This document shows positions 17,428-27,030 of a stretch of 64,000 nt of DNA, piece after piece. The stretch is taken from assembly GCF_001552475.1 (NCBI RefSeq), contig NZ_BCRG01000002.1, forward strand, positions 310,001 through 374,000. Reading direction: 5' to 3'. The position numbers and the translations under genes were made by a program. The stretch comes from Microbacterium oleivorans NBRC 103075. Its GTDB lineage: Bacteria > Actinomycetota > Actinomycetes > Actinomycetales > Microbacteriaceae. How positions within the stretch are numbered: the stretch's first letter is position 1; each line of letters starts with the position of its first letter. Under the pieces are notes generated by a model that made no database searches, had not been told where the DNA came from, and worked only from the letters and a program-made list of their open reading frames with translations.

Positions 17428-17433
17428 AACCTA
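17428..17433 (-). promoter_or_regulatory. Leaderless -10 element (TAGGTT)
   Basis: On the minus strand TAGGTT is followed by 7 nt and the GTG at 17420. Confidence 0.45.
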
Positions 17434-17527
17434 CCCCGCGCCGGACGCATCGTCGGGGCGGCCCCTTCGCTCAGGATGCCGCAACGCACTAACATGACGT
17501 GCCGGAAACGCGCGGGAGGAGACCAGC

Positions 17528-19018
17528 ATGAGCATGCTGCGCACCAAATCGGTCGAACAGTCGATCGCGGACACCGAAGATCCGGAGTTCACCCTCAAGA
17601 AGTCACTCTCAGCGCTCGATCTCACCGTGTTCGGGGTGGGCGTCGTCATCGGCGCGGGCATCTTCACCCTCACCGGGCGCGCCGCGCACGACGTCGCGGG
17701 GCCGGCGATCGTCATCAGCTTCATCGTGGCGGCGATCGCCTGCGGCCTCGCGGCCATGTGCTACGCCGAGTTCGCCTCCACCGTCCCGGTCTCGGGATCG
17801 GCGTACACCTTCTCCTACGCCTCCCTCGGCGAGCTGTTCGCGTGGATCATCGGGTGGGACCTCATCCTCGAGATGTTCCTCGGTGCGAGCGTCGTCGCGC
17901 AGGGCTGGAGCGCCTACCTCGGATCCCTCATGGAGCAGCTCGGCGCCCCGATCCCCGCAGCGATCGGATACGGCGGGACCGTCGATCTCATGGCGGTGCT
18001 GCTCGTGATCGTGCTCGGTGTGTTGATCACCGTCGGCATCCGCGAGTCCATGCGGGTCAACCTGGTCCTCGTCGCCGTGAAGCTCTTCATCGTGCTCTTC
18101 GTCATCATCGCGGGCCTTCTCTTCGTCAACCCGGCGAACTACTCGCCGTTCGTTCCGGATGCCGCCCCTCGCGACAACGGGTCCGGCCTCACGCAGCCGC
18201 TCCTTCAGTTCTTCTCCGGGATCGAGCCGACGGCGTTCGGTGTCGGGGGGATCTTCGCGGGAGCCGCCCTCGTGTTCTTCGCCTACATCGGCTTCGACGT
18301 CGTGGCCACCACCGCCGAGGAGACGAAGCGCCCGCAGCGCGACCTTCCGATCGGCATCATCGCCTCGCTCATCATCTGCACGATTCTCTACGGCGCCGTC
18401 GCCCTCGTCGTGACCGGCATGGTGCCCTACGACAAGCTCGACCCCGCCGCCGCCCTCGCCAACGCGTTCGCGTTCCACGGCCAGACCTGGATGGCCACGG
18501 TCATCTCGGCGGGCGCCGTCGCAGGACTCACGACAGTCGTGCTTACCCTCATGATCGGTGCGACCCGCATCATCTTCGCGATGTCGCGCGACGCCCTCCT
18601 GCCGCGCCGGCTGGCGAAGGTGCACCCCCGATTCCGCACCCCGTGGGTCATCTCGCTCATCGTCACCGTGGTCGTCGCCCTCGTCGCCGGCCTCACGCCC
18701 GTCGGTGTGCTCGAGGAGATGGTCAACATCGGCACCCTGTCGGCGTTCGTGCTCGTCTCGGTCGGCGTCATCGTCCTGCGCCGCCGTCGGCCGGACCTCG
18801 AGCGCGGGTTCCGCGTGCCGCTCAGCCCCTGGCTCCCCGCGGTATCGGCGGCCGTCTGCATCTACCTGATGCTGAACCTCACGGTCGAGACGTGGCTCCG
18901 CTTCCTCATCTGGCTCGCCATCGGCTTCGTGATCTACTTCGCCTACTCCCGGCGGCACTCGCGTCTCGCGAAGGGCGGCGACCTGTACACGGCTCCGGCG
19001 GGGACAAGCCGGAGCTGA
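17528..19018 (+). CDS. APC-family amino-acid permease (cationic amino acid transporter type)
   Basis: 496 residues with about 12-13 membrane helices. The first helix carries GVGVVIGAGIFTLTG, the APC substrate-binding GAGIF motif, and helix 6 has FFAYIGFDVVATTAEETKRPQRDLP, typical of CAT/YfnA-like exporters or importers. A basic cytoplasmic loop (ALLPRRLAKVHPRFRTPW) precedes the later helices. GGGAGGAG lies about 8 nt before the ATG, a strong site, and TAACAT near 17491 may be the -10. A second ATG two codons later is possible. Substrate (Lys, Arg or other) cannot be read from sequence. Confidence 0.92.
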   Translation: MSMLRTKSVEQSIADTEDPEFTLKKSLSALDLTVFGVGVVIGAGIFTLTGRAAHDVAGPAIVISFIVAAIACGLAAMCYAEFASTVPVSGSAYTFSYASLGELFAWIIGWDLILEMFLGASVVAQGWSAYLGSLMEQLGAPIPAAIGYGGTVDLMAVLLVIVLGVLITVGIRESMRVNLVLVAVKLFIVLFVIIAGLLFVNPANYSPFVPDAAPRDNGSGLTQPLLQFFSGIEPTAFGVGGIFAGAALVFFAYIGFDVVATTAEETKRPQRDLPIGIIASLIICTILYGAVALVVTGMVPYDKLDPAAALANAFAFHGQTWMATVISAGAVAGLTTVVLTLMIGATRIIFAMSRDALLPRRLAKVHPRFRTPWVISLIVTVVVALVAGLTPVGVLEEMVNIGTLSAFVLVSVGVIVLRRRRPDLERGFRVPLSPWLPAVSAAVCIYLMLNLTVETWLRFLIWLAIGFVIYFAYSRRHSRLAKGGDLYTAPAGTSRS

Positions 19019-19070
19019 CACCGCGCACTGAGTCGTCAGGTCCCCGCCGGACCGTAGACTCGATGCGTCA

Positions 19071-19143
19071 GGGCCTTTAGCTCAGCTGGTAGAGCGCCAC
19101 GTTTACACCGTGGATGTCGTCGGTTCGATCCCGGCAGGGCCCA
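19071..19143 (+). tRNA. tRNA-Val (anticodon TAC)
   Basis: 73 nt cloverleaf: acceptor GGGCCTT with AGGGCCC, anticodon stem CCACG/CGTGG with loop TTTACAC (anticodon 19104-19106), T arm with GGTTCGATC. CCA is not encoded. A TAGACT hexamer at 19055-19060 is a likely -10, 10 nt before the mature 5' end. Confidence 0.97.
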
Positions 19144-19209
19144 CTTCAAGCATCCGCCGTCGGCGACCTGCCGTCGGTCAGCGCGGCGTCCAGTGCCGAG
19201 CCGTATGGG

Positions 19210-19305
19210 TAGGCTGAGGACAAGCGAGTTGTGTGCGACGAACAAGCGCGCCCTCGCTCGATCCCTCCTTCCTGGCACGATCTGCCAGGCGACGAAAGGC
19301 CTCTT
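19210..19305 (+). promoter_or_regulatory. aceE promoter and structured 5' leader
   Basis: TAGGCT (19210-19215) is a likely -10, giving a leader of about 80 nt. Just before the AAAGG ribosome site lies a perfect 7-bp hairpin, CCTGGCA (19271-19277) with TGCCAGG (19283-19289). Its closeness to the ribosome site suggests control of translation, but that is inference. Confidence 0.45.
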
Positions 19306-22032
19306 GTGACTGTCAACGATCAGGATCCGTACTCGCAGGGCCCGCAGGACAGCGACCCGGAAGAGACGTCGGAGTGGCAGGATTCCCTGCGTCAACTCGT
19401 CGACGCTCGCGGTGCGAGCCGCGGCCGCGAGATCATGCTGAGCCTCCTTCAGAGCTCGCGCGAACTCCACCTGAATGTCCCGCAGGTCCCCACCACGGAC
19501 TACATCAACACGATCCCCGCCGACAGCGAGCCGGAGTTCCCCGGTGACGAAGAGGTCGAGCGCCGCTACCGCCGCTGGATCCGCTGGAACGCGGCCCTTA
19601 CGGTGCACCGCGCTCAGCGTCCCGGCATCGGGGTCGGCGGTCACATCTCGACCTACGCGTCGTCCGCAGCCCTCTACGAAGTCGGTTTCAACCACTTCTT
19701 CCGCGGTCCCGACCACTCCGGTGGCGGCGACCAGGTCTTCTTCCAGGGGCACGCCTCCCCCGGCATGTACGCCCGTTCCTTCCTCGAAGGAGGCCTGACG
19801 ACTCAGCAGCTCGACGGCTTCCGTCAGGAGGCGTCCGCGGCTCCCCACGGTCTGCCCTCGTACCCGCACCCGCGGCTCATGCCGGACTACTGGCAGTTCC
19901 CGACCGTCTCGATGGGCCTCGGTCCGATCAACGCCATCTACCAGGCGATGACGAACAAGTACCTCACCAACCGTGGCATCAAGGACCTCACCGACTCGCA
20001 CGTCTGGGCTTTCCTCGGCGACGGTGAAATGGATGAGGTCGAAAGCCGCGGCCAGCTGCAGGTCGCCGCGAACGAGGGCCTCGACAACCTGACCTTCGTC
20101 GTCAACTGCAACCTCCAGCGCCTCGACGGTCCCGTCCGCGGCAATGGCAAGATCGTCCAGGAGCTCGAGAGCTTCTTCCGCGGGGCCGGCTGGAACGTCA
20201 TCAAGGTCGTCTGGGGCCGTGAGTGGGACGACCTGCTCGCCCGCGACAACGAGGGCGCGCTGCTGAACCTCATGAACAGCACCCCCGACGGTGACTTCCA
20301 GACGTACAAGGCCGAGAACGGCGCGTACGTCCGCGAGCACTTCTTCGGTCGCGACGAGCGCGCTGCCGCCCTGGTCAAGGACTACTCGGACGAGCAGATC
20401 TGGAACCTCAAGCGCGGCGGTCACGACTACCGCAAGGTCTTCGCGGCGTACAAGGCGGCCATGGAGCACAAGGGCCAGCCGACCGTCATCCTCGCCAAGA
20501 CCGTCAAGGGTTACGGCCTGGGTCCGCACTTCGAGGGGCGCAACGCGACGCACCAGATGAAGAAGATGACCCTCGACGACCTCAAGATGTTCCGCGACGA
20601 GATGCACATCCCGCTCACGGACGCTCAGCTCGAGGAGAACCCCTACGAGCCCCCGTACTACCACCCGGGCGCCGAGGACGAGACCATCAAGTACATGGTC
20701 GAGCGTCGCCGGAACCTCGGTGGCACGCTGCCGCAGCGCCGGAGCACCTACACGTCCCTCACCCTCCCCGACGACAGCGTCTACGCGCTGCCCAAGAAGG
20801 GTTCGGGAACGCAGGAGGTCGCCACGACGATGGCGTTCGTGCGCCTGCTGAAGGACCTGCTGCGCACGAAGGACTTCGGCCACCGCATCGTGCCGATCAT
20901 CCCCGACGAGGCGCGCACGTTCGGTATGGACGCGTACTTCCCGACCGCGAAGATCTACAACCCCAACGGCCAGAACTACACGTCGGTCGACCGCGAGCTG
21001 CTCCTTGCCTACAAGGAGAGTCCGCAGGGCCAGATCATGCACGTCGGCATCAACGAGGCCGGCGCGGTCGCCGCGTTCACGAACGTCGGCACGTCGTACG
21101 CGACACACGGCGAGCCGCTCATCCCGGTCTACGTCTTCTACTCGATGTTCGGCTTCCAGCGCACGGGCGACGCTCAGTGGGCTGCCGGCGACCAGATGGC
21201 GCGCGGCTTCATCATCGGTGCGACCGCCGGGCGCACCACCCTGACGGGTGAGGGCCTGCAGCACGCCGACGGACACTCGCACCTGCTCGCCTCGACGAAT
21301 CCTGCGACGGTCTCCTACGACCCCGCGTACGGCTACGAGATCGCGCACATCGTGCAGTCGGGCCTGGAGCGCATGTACGGCGGGGAGCACTCCGACCCGA
21401 ACGTCATGTACTACATCACCGTCTACAACGAGCCCATCGTCCAGCCCAAGGAGCCGGAGGACGTCGACGTGGATGGCATCATCCGCGGCATCCACCGTGT
21501 CTCGGCCGGCGAGGGTGAGGGTCACCGCGCCCAGATCCTCGCCTCGGGCGTCGGCCTGGCCTGGGCTCACGAGGCGCAGAAGCTCCTCAAGGACGACTGG
21601 GGCGTCGTGGCCGACGTGTGGTCGGTGACCAGCTGGACGGAGCTCCGTCGTGACGGCCTCGCCGCCGACGAGCACAACTTCCTGCACCCGACCGACGAGC
21701 CGAAGACCGCGTACATCACCGAGAAGCTCCGCGACTCGGAGGGCCCGGTCGTCGCCGTCAGCGACTTCATGCACGCCGTTCAGGACCAGATCCGCCAGTG
21801 GGTCCCCCGTCGGTATGCGACGCTCGGCGCCGACGGCTTCGGCTTCTCGGACACCCGTGCGGCAGCACGACGTCAGTTCAAGATCGACGGTCCGTCGATC
21901 GTCGTCCGCACCCTCCAGGCGCTGGCCGAGGACGGCGTCATCGACCGCGGGCTGTCCGCGCAGGCGATCGAGAAGTACCGTCTGCACGACGTCAACTCCG
22001 GCACGTCCGGCAACGCGGGCGGCGAAGCCTGA
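19306..22032 (+). CDS. aceE: Pyruvate dehydrogenase E1, homodimeric type
   Basis: 908 residues; thiamine-diphosphate enzyme that decarboxylates pyruvate and acylates E2, feeding acetyl-CoA to the cycle and to fatty-acid synthesis. Features: [23 protein letters not shown], the ThDP-binding motif [14 protein letters not shown] near residue 238, [14 protein letters not shown], and the transketolase C-terminal half with [42 protein letters not shown] split by the usual catalytic His. GTG at 19306 is chosen for the AAAGG site and the family N-terminus; the frame runs further up without a good start. The E2 and E3 partners are at the left end of the window, and the fatty-acid cluster follows directly. 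Confidence 0.96.
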   Translation: MTVNDQDPYSQGPQDSDPEETSEWQDSLRQLVDARGASRGREIMLSLLQSSRELHLNVPQVPTTDYINTIPADSEPEFPGDEEVERRYRRWIRWNAALTVHRAQRPGIGVGGHISTYASSAALYEVGFNHFFRGPDHSGGGDQVFFQGHASPGMYARSFLEGGLTTQQLDGFRQEASAAPHGLPSYPHPRLMPDYWQFPTVSMGLGPINAIYQAMTNKYLTNRGIKDLTDSHVWAFLGDGEMDEVESRGQLQVAANEGLDNLTFVVNCNLQRLDGPVRGNGKIVQELESFFRGAGWNVIKVVWGREWDDLLARDNEGALLNLMNSTPDGDFQTYKAENGAYVREHFFGRDERAAALVKDYSDEQIWNLKRGGHDYRKVFAAYKAAMEHKGQPTVILAKTVKGYGLGPHFEGRNATHQMKKMTLDDLKMFRDEMHIPLTDAQLEENPYEPPYYHPGAEDETIKYMVERRRNLGGTLPQRRSTYTSLTLPDDSVYALPKKGSGTQEVATTMAFVRLLKDLLRTKDFGHRIVPIIPDEARTFGMDAYFPTAKIYNPNGQNYTSVDRELLLAYKESPQGQIMHVGINEAGAVAAFTNVGTSYATHGEPLIPVYVFYSMFGFQRTGDAQWAAGDQMARGFIIGATAGRTTLTGEGLQHADGHSHLLASTNPATVSYDPAYGYEIAHIVQSGLERMYGGEHSDPNVMYYITVYNEPIVQPKEPEDVDVDGIIRGIHRVSAGEGEGHRAQILASGVGLAWAHEAQKLLKDDWGVVADVWSVTSWTELRRDGLAADEHNFLHPTDEPKTAYITEKLRDSEGPVVAVSDFMHAVQDQIRQWVPRRYATLGADGFGFSDTRAAARRQFKIDGPSIVVRTLQALAEDGVIDRGLSAQAIEKYRLHDVNSGTSGNAGGEA

Positions 22033-22040
22033 CCCGCGAG

Positions 22041-23243
22041 ATGGGCGAACGGCCGACCGCCCAGGAGAAGGCGGAGACACTTGCGTGGCTCCGCCGGATC
22101 TCGGGTGATCTCGCGACCACGACGCTCCGGAGGCTCGAGGAGTACCTGCCCTGGTACGCCGAGATGCCTCCGGGGCGCCGGTCGGCCGTGGGGCTGGTCG
22201 CTCAGTCGGGCATCTCGTCGTTCATCGACTGGTATGACGACCCGAACTCCACGCCGTGGATCGCGGCGGACATCTTCGCGTCCGCACCCCGCGAGCTTCT
22301 GCGGAGCATCAGCCTCACTCAGACGCTCCAGCTGATCCGCGTCACCGTCGAGACGACGGAGGAACGCGTCGCGGGGCGTGGGAACGGGCTCCGCGAAAGC
22401 ATCCTGCTCTACTCCCGCGAGGTAGCCTTCGCCGCCGCCGACGTCTATGCACGTGCGGCTGAGGCTCGCGGGCTGTGGGATGCCCGACTCGAAGCGCTCG
22501 TCGTCGACTCGATCCTCACCGGCGAAGCCGACGAAGAACTCCCGAGCCGGATCGCCGCCCTCGGGTGGCACGGACACGGAGAGGTCGCCGTCCTGGTCGG
22601 CACGACTCCCCCGCAGCTCGACGTCGACCAGGTCCGCCGCACCGCCCGAAAGCTCGGCGTCGACGTGCTCATCGGCGTGCAGGGCTCCCGGCTGGTGCTG
22701 GTCATCGGACGGGCGGACCAGAGCGGGCGCGAGGATGCCGAGGAACTCCCGTTCTCGGAGATCGCGACACGTCTCGAGCCGGGGTTCGGAAGCGGACACC
22801 TCGTCCTGGGGCCGACGGCATCCGCACTTCTGGACGCCGGGCTCAGCGCGCGCGCCGCTCTGGCGGGGTTCGCGGTCGCGAAATCGTGGCGGAACGCGCC
22901 GCGTCCCGTCGATGCCGATGATCTGCTGCCCGAGCGGGCCCTCGCGGGCGACCCGCTCGCCAAGTCGACGCTCATCGAACGCATCTACCGACCGCTGCAG
23001 GCCCACTCGACCGACCTCGTGACGACGCTGTGGAGCTACCTCGACAACGGGCGCTCGCTCGAGGCGACGGCGCGTGAATTGTTCGTGCACCCGAATACGG
23101 TCCGCTACCGGCTCAAGCGCGTGTCGGATGTGATCGGCTGGGATGCTACCGGCCCCCGTGAGGCGCTCATCCTGCAGACCGCGCTCATCCTCGGTTCCAT
23201 CGGCGCCGACGTGACACGCCGTCGCCCCGCGCGTCGATCCTGA
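22041..23243 (+). CDS. fasR: PucR-type regulator, FasR-like (fatty-acid synthesis)
   Basis: 400 residues from ATG 8 bp after aceE. The N-terminal two-thirds form a ligand/oligomerisation region with SRIAALGWHGHGEVAVLVG and a GGDEF-like divergent core (PucR central domain). The C-terminus has the PucR helix-turn-helix: LWSYLDNGRSLEATARELFVH followed by PNTVRYRLKRVSDVIGWD. In Streptomyces coelicolor the protein FasR, of this architecture and located just before fabD, activates the fab operon; the identical position here supports orthology. An inverted repeat between this gene and fabD could be its operator. Confidence 0.85.
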   Translation: MGERPTAQEKAETLAWLRRISGDLATTTLRRLEEYLPWYAEMPPGRRSAVGLVAQSGISSFIDWYDDPNSTPWIAADIFASAPRELLRSISLTQTLQLIRVTVETTEERVAGRGNGLRESILLYSREVAFAAADVYARAAEARGLWDARLEALVVDSILTGEADEELPSRIAALGWHGHGEVAVLVGTTPPQLDVDQVRRTARKLGVDVLIGVQGSRLVLVIGRADQSGREDAEELPFSEIATRLEPGFGSGHLVLGPTASALLDAGLSARAALAGFAVAKSWRNAPRPVDADDLLPERALAGDPLAKSTLIERIYRPLQAHSTDLVTTLWSYLDNGRSLEATARELFVHPNTVRYRLKRVSDVIGWDATGPREALILQTALILGSIGADVTRRRPARRS

Positions 23244-23263
23244 CCGCAGTCCTGTACGACTCG

Positions 23264-23285
23264 AACAAACGATCCGCGCTTTGTT
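23264..23285. promoter_or_regulatory. Inverted repeat upstream of fabD, candidate FasR operator
   Basis: AACAAA (23264-23269), 10 nt, then TTTGTT (23280-23285), an AT-rich perfect inverted repeat in an otherwise very GC-rich gap, about 50 bp before fabD. Centre-to-centre spacing of one and a half helical turns suits a dimeric regulator. Assignment to FasR is inferred. Confidence 0.45.
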
Positions 23286-23334
23286 GTGCGCTGACCGACA
23301 GCATGACCGACCCGAACTTGCAAGGATGGAAACT

Positions 23335-24252
23335 GTGATCATTGCCGTCTTCCCGGGCCAGGGTTCTCAGACCCCCGGGTTCCTCGCCCCGTGGCTCGAG
23401 ACCGAAGGCGCGCGCGAGTTGCTCGAGCAGTACTCCGCCTACGCAGAGGTCGACCTGGTCGCCGCAGGGACCGAGTGGGATGCCGACCGCATCCGTGACA
23501 CCAAGGTCGCCCAGCCCCTCATCGTCGCGGCCAGCCTCCTCTCCTGGCGTGCGCTCGTCGACGCCGGCCACCGGCCCGACGGCGTCGCGGGTCACTCCGT
23601 GGGCGAAATCGCCGCGCTCGTCGCCGCATGTGTCCTCACGGACGAGGACGGCATGCGCCTCGTCGGCATCCGCGGTCGTGCGATGGCCGAGGCCGCCGCC
23701 CTCGAGACGACCGGCATGAGCGCCGTCGTCGGAGGAGACGAGGCCACCGTCCTCGCGCGCCTCGACGAACTCGATCTCACTCCCGCCAACTACAACGGCG
23801 GCGGACAGATCGTCGCCGCCGGCGCGCTCCCGGCGCTAGCCGAGCTCGGTTCCGACACTCCGCGTGGGAGCCGCGTGATCCCCCTGCAGGTGGCGGGCGC
23901 ATTCCACACGCGCTACATGGCACCGGCGGTCGAGACCCTCCGCGCCGCAGCGGCCGAGGTCGCGGCATCCGATCCGTCCCTCACCCTCTGGAGCAACCGC
24001 GACGGCGGCACCGTCACCGACGGCCGTGCAGCCCTCGACCTGCTGGTCGCGCAGGTGGCGAACCCCGTCCGCTGGGACCTCTGCATGGCATCGTTCGCGG
24101 AGAACGGTGTCGCCGGCATCATCGAGCTCGCACCGGCGGGCACCCTCGTCGGACTCGCGAAGCGCGGGCTGCGCGGCGTACCGTCTGTTGCGGTGAAGAC
24201 GCCCGAGGACCTCGCCGCCGCGAACGCCCTCCTGACCGGAGAGAACGCATGA
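23335..24252 (+). CDS. fabD: Malonyl-CoA:ACP transacylase
   Basis: 305 residues; transfers malonyl from CoA to acyl carrier protein. Catalytic Ser88 in GHSVGE, the N-terminal FPGQGSQTPGF oxyanion loop, and catalytic His191 in AGAFHTRYMAP are all present, as is NYNGGGQIVAAG. GTG at 23335 is preferred because AAGGATGG stands about 5 nt before it and because family members begin at this residue; an ATG 9 bp upstream is an alternative. The stop overlaps the fabH start (ATGA). First gene of the FAS-II cluster. Confidence 0.95.
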   Translation: MIIAVFPGQGSQTPGFLAPWLETEGARELLEQYSAYAEVDLVAAGTEWDADRIRDTKVAQPLIVAASLLSWRALVDAGHRPDGVAGHSVGEIAALVAACVLTDEDGMRLVGIRGRAMAEAAALETTGMSAVVGGDEATVLARLDELDLTPANYNGGGQIVAAGALPALAELGSDTPRGSRVIPLQVAGAFHTRYMAPAVETLRAAAAEVAASDPSLTLWSNRDGGTVTDGRAALDLLVAQVANPVRWDLCMASFAENGVAGIIELAPAGTLVGLAKRGLRGVPSVAVKTPEDLAAANALLTGENA

Positions 24253-25250
24253 CCCCCCAGCTGACCCAGGCCACCGGTGCTGCGCACACCCGCATCTACT
24301 CGTACGGAGCTGCGCGCGGCGAGAACGCCGTCCCGAACGAAGACCTGATCGAGCCGATCAACTCCAGCGACGAGTGGATTCGCCAACGCACCGGCATCAT
24401 CACCCGCGTCCGGGCGGATGCCGGCACCACAGCCATCGATCTCGCCTCTGACGCCGCCGCCGAGGCCATCGAGCGCTCCGGCATCCCGGCCGACAAGATC
24501 GACGCCGTCATCGTCGCGACGATCTCAAACCCGAAGCAGACGCCTTCGGTCTCCGCGATCGTCGCGGACCGCGTCGGCGCGAACCCTGCGGCCGCCTACG
24601 ACTTGAACGCCGCCTGCGCGGGCTTCGCCTACGGCGTCGCGCAGGCCGACGCGCTCATCCGAGCCGGCGCCGCCCACTACGCCGTCGTCATCGGCACCGA
24701 AAAGCTCAGCGACGTCGTCGACCCGACCGACCGCTCGATCTCCTTCCTCTTGGGCGACGGAGCGGGCGCGGTCGTCATCGGACCCAGCGACACCCCCGGC
24801 ATCGGCCCGACCATCTGGGGATCCGACGGCTCGAAGGCCGATGCGGTGGGCATGAGCCACACGCTGACCGAGTTCCGCGATGGTCTGGCTCCGTGGCCGA
24901 CTCTCCGCCAAGAGGGCCCCACCGTCTTCCGGTGGGCTGTCTGGGAGATGGTCAAGGTCGCCCGTCAGGCGATCGAGGCCGCCGGGATCACGGCAGACGA
25001 CCTCGCCGCCTTCGTGCCTCACCAGGCCAACATGCGCATCATCGACGAGTTCGCGAAGCAGCTGAAGCTTCCCGACACCGTCGTGATCGGTCGCGACATC
25101 GAGACGACGGGCAACACGTCGGCGGCATCCATTCCGCTGGCGACACACCGCCTTCTCGAAGAGCACCCCGAGCTCAGCGGCGGACTCGCCCTGCAGATCG
25201 GTTTCGGCGCCGGACTCGTGTTCGGCGCACAGGTCGTCGTCCTCCCGTGA
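24249..25250 (+). CDS. fabH: Beta-ketoacyl-ACP synthase III
   Basis: 333 residues; starts fatty-acid chains by condensing an acyl-CoA primer with malonyl-ACP. The Cys-His-Asn triad is visible: Cys123 in DLNAACAGFAYG, His258 in FVPHQANMRI and Asn289 in TTGNTSAAS. SSDEWIRQRTGI near the N-terminus and GAGAVVIG are also typical. Actinobacterial FabH often prefers branched primers, giving iso/anteiso acids, but specificity is not readable here. The ATG overlaps the fabD stop by four bases, implying coupling. Confidence 0.96.
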   Translation: MTPQLTQATGAAHTRIYSYGAARGENAVPNEDLIEPINSSDEWIRQRTGIITRVRADAGTTAIDLASDAAAEAIERSGIPADKIDAVIVATISNPKQTPSVSAIVADRVGANPAAAYDLNAACAGFAYGVAQADALIRAGAAHYAVVIGTEKLSDVVDPTDRSISFLLGDGAGAVVIGPSDTPGIGPTIWGSDGSKADAVGMSHTLTEFRDGLAPWPTLRQEGPTVFRWAVWEMVKVARQAIEAAGITADDLAAFVPHQANMRIIDEFAKQLKLPDTVVIGRDIETTGNTSAASIPLATHRLLEEHPELSGGLALQIGFGAGLVFGAQVVVLP

Positions 25251-25267
25251 CGATGCCCGTCCCCCAC

Positions 25268-25273
25268 CTAAAC
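25268..25273 (+). promoter_or_regulatory. Candidate acpP -10 element (TAAACT)
   Basis: TAAACT lies about 48 bp before the acpP ATG, which has its own AAAGGAG site. It could provide extra transcription of acpP-fabF relative to fabD-fabH, in line with the high ACP demand. Confidence 0.4.
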
Positions 25274-25320
25274 TGACTACCGGCCCGGCTGGGCCCGACC
25301 ACCACAAAAGGAGAAATCCC

Positions 25321-25569
25321 ATGGCATTCACCAACGACGAGGTCCTCGCCGGCCTGGCCGAGCTCATCACCGACGAGACCGGCATCTCTTCCGACGAGGT
25401 CGCCCTCGAGAAGTCCTTCACGGACGACCTCGACATCGACTCGATCTCGATGATGACGATCGTCGTCAACGCCGAGGAGAAGTTCGGCGTCACGATCCCC
25501 GACGACGAGGTCAAGAACCTCAAGACCGTCGGCGACGCCGTCACGTACATCTCGTCCAACCAGGCCTGA
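25321..25569 (+). CDS. acpP: Acyl carrier protein
   Basis: 82 residues, strongly acidic, four-helix ACP fold. The phosphopantetheine attachment serine is Ser41 in DLDIDSISMM (classically DSL; here Ser-Ile). Carries growing acyl chains between FabD, FabH and FabF. AAAGGAG is about 6 nt before the ATG. The neighbours on both sides are FAS-II enzymes. Confidence 0.97.
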   Translation: MAFTNDEVLAGLAELITDETGISSDEVALEKSFTDDLDIDSISMMTIVVNAEEKFGVTIPDDEVKNLKTVGDAVTYISSNQA

Positions 25570-25619
25570 TCCGCGCGTCCGGTGGGGGTTCGCCCCCACC
25601 GGAGCAGCACGAGGGAATC

Positions 25620-26858
25620 ATGAGCAACACGCGAATCTTCGTCACCGGCATCGGTGCGACCTCCCCCATCGGCGGCACCGCGAGCGAAAGCTGGGCGGCG
25701 CTCCTCGACGGCGCGTCCGGCACGCGCACGCTCGAGCACGACTGGGTCGAGCAGTACCAACTGCCCGTCACGTTCGCCGCCGAGGCGAAGGTGCGCCCTG
25801 AGACGGTTCTCGACCGTCCCATCGCCAAGCGCCTCGACCCGTCATCGCAGCTCGCGATGGTGGCCGCGAAGGAGGCCTGGGCGGACGCGGGTGCTCCCGA
25901 GGTCGACCCGGAGCGTCTCGGCGTCGAGTTCGCCACCGGCATCGGCGGCGTCTGGACGCTGCTCGATGCCTGGGACACCCTGCGCGAGAAGGGCCCGCGT
26001 CGCGTCATGCCGATGACGGTCCCCATGCTCATGCCCAACGCCGCAGCCGGCAACCTGTCACTGCACTTCGGCGCCCGCGCCTACGCCCGCACCTTCGCGA
26101 GCGCCTGCGCGTCGAGCACGGAGTCGATCGTCAACGCGCTCGAGCACATGCGCGCCGGTCTCGCCGATGTCGTCATCGCCGGTGGGACGGAATCGGCGAT
26201 CCACCCGATCACGATCGCATCGTTCGCATCGATGCAGGCGCTCTCGCGTCGCAACGACTCCCCCGAGACCGCGTCGCGGCCCGGCAGCATCGACCGCGAC
26301 GGTTTCGTCATGGGTGAAGGCGCTGCCGTTCTGATCCTCGAGACCGAAGCGCACGCGAAGGCACGCGGCGCGAAGATCTACGCGGAGCTCGTGGGCGGCG
26401 GCGTGACCGCCGATTCGTACCACATCACTGCCAACGACCCCGAGGGCACCGGCGCCGCGCGCGCCGTCCGCCTCGCGCTGGACATGGCGGATGCCGCTCC
26501 TGACGAGGTCACCCACGTCAACGCGCACGCCACCTCGACGCCCGTCGGCGACCCGAACGAGTACGTCGCCCTGAAGACCGTGTTCGGCGATCGGGTGGAC
26601 GAGATGCCCGTGTCGGCGACGAAGGCGTCCACGGGCCACCTACTGGGCGGGACGGGGGCACTCGAGGCCATGTTCACGGTGCTCGCGCTCCGTGACCGCG
26701 TCGCTCCCCCGACCATCAACATCACCGAGCCCGACCCGGCCGTGCCCTTCCGGCTATCGGGCGATGCCGTCCCCCTCGGCGACGGAGATCAGCTGGCGAT
26801 CAGCAACTCGTTCGGCTTCGGCGGACACAACGCCGTCGTCGCATTCCGTTCGGTCTGA
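25620..26858 (+). CDS. fabF: Beta-ketoacyl-ACP synthase II
   Basis: 412 residues; elongating condensing enzyme. The catalytic Cys163 sits in FASACASSTESIV, and the two His residues are in VNAHATSTPVGDPNE and STGHLLGGTGALE. The N-terminal VTGIGATSPIGG and C-terminal NSFGFGGHNAVVAF complete the thiolase fold. ATG at 25620 follows a GAGGGAAT stretch. Last FAS-II gene of the cluster, closed by a strong terminator. Confidence 0.96.
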   Translation: MSNTRIFVTGIGATSPIGGTASESWAALLDGASGTRTLEHDWVEQYQLPVTFAAEAKVRPETVLDRPIAKRLDPSSQLAMVAAKEAWADAGAPEVDPERLGVEFATGIGGVWTLLDAWDTLREKGPRRVMPMTVPMLMPNAAAGNLSLHFGARAYARTFASACASSTESIVNALEHMRAGLADVVIAGGTESAIHPITIASFASMQALSRRNDSPETASRPGSIDRDGFVMGEGAAVLILETEAHAKARGAKIYAELVGGGVTADSYHITANDPEGTGAARAVRLALDMADAAPDEVTHVNAHATSTPVGDPNEYVALKTVFGDRVDEMPVSATKASTGHLLGGTGALEAMFTVLALRDRVAPPTINITEPDPAVPFRLSGDAVPLGDGDQLAISNSFGFGGHNAVVAFRSV

Positions 26859-26869
26859 CGCTTCACACA

Positions 26870-26910
26870 ACGACATACGCCCCCGGGAAGCCACCGGGGG
26901 CGTATGTCGT
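26870..26910. terminator. Perfect 17-bp hairpin after fabF
   Basis: Arms 26870-26886 and 26894-26910 pair perfectly around a GAAGCCA loop. There is no T-run, as is common for actinobacterial terminators. It lies between convergent fabF and the DUF3145 gene and can serve both. Confidence 0.8.
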
Positions 26911-27030
26911 TCAGATCAGGCGGGGCGGCAACCGCCCCGGTCTCCGGGAAGCCATCCGAAGCCGGTCGAGGCCCGCTCACCCCGCCTGAAAACCTTGTCG
27001 TCCTGGAGTGTCCGCTCGCGCGGAGCCGTC

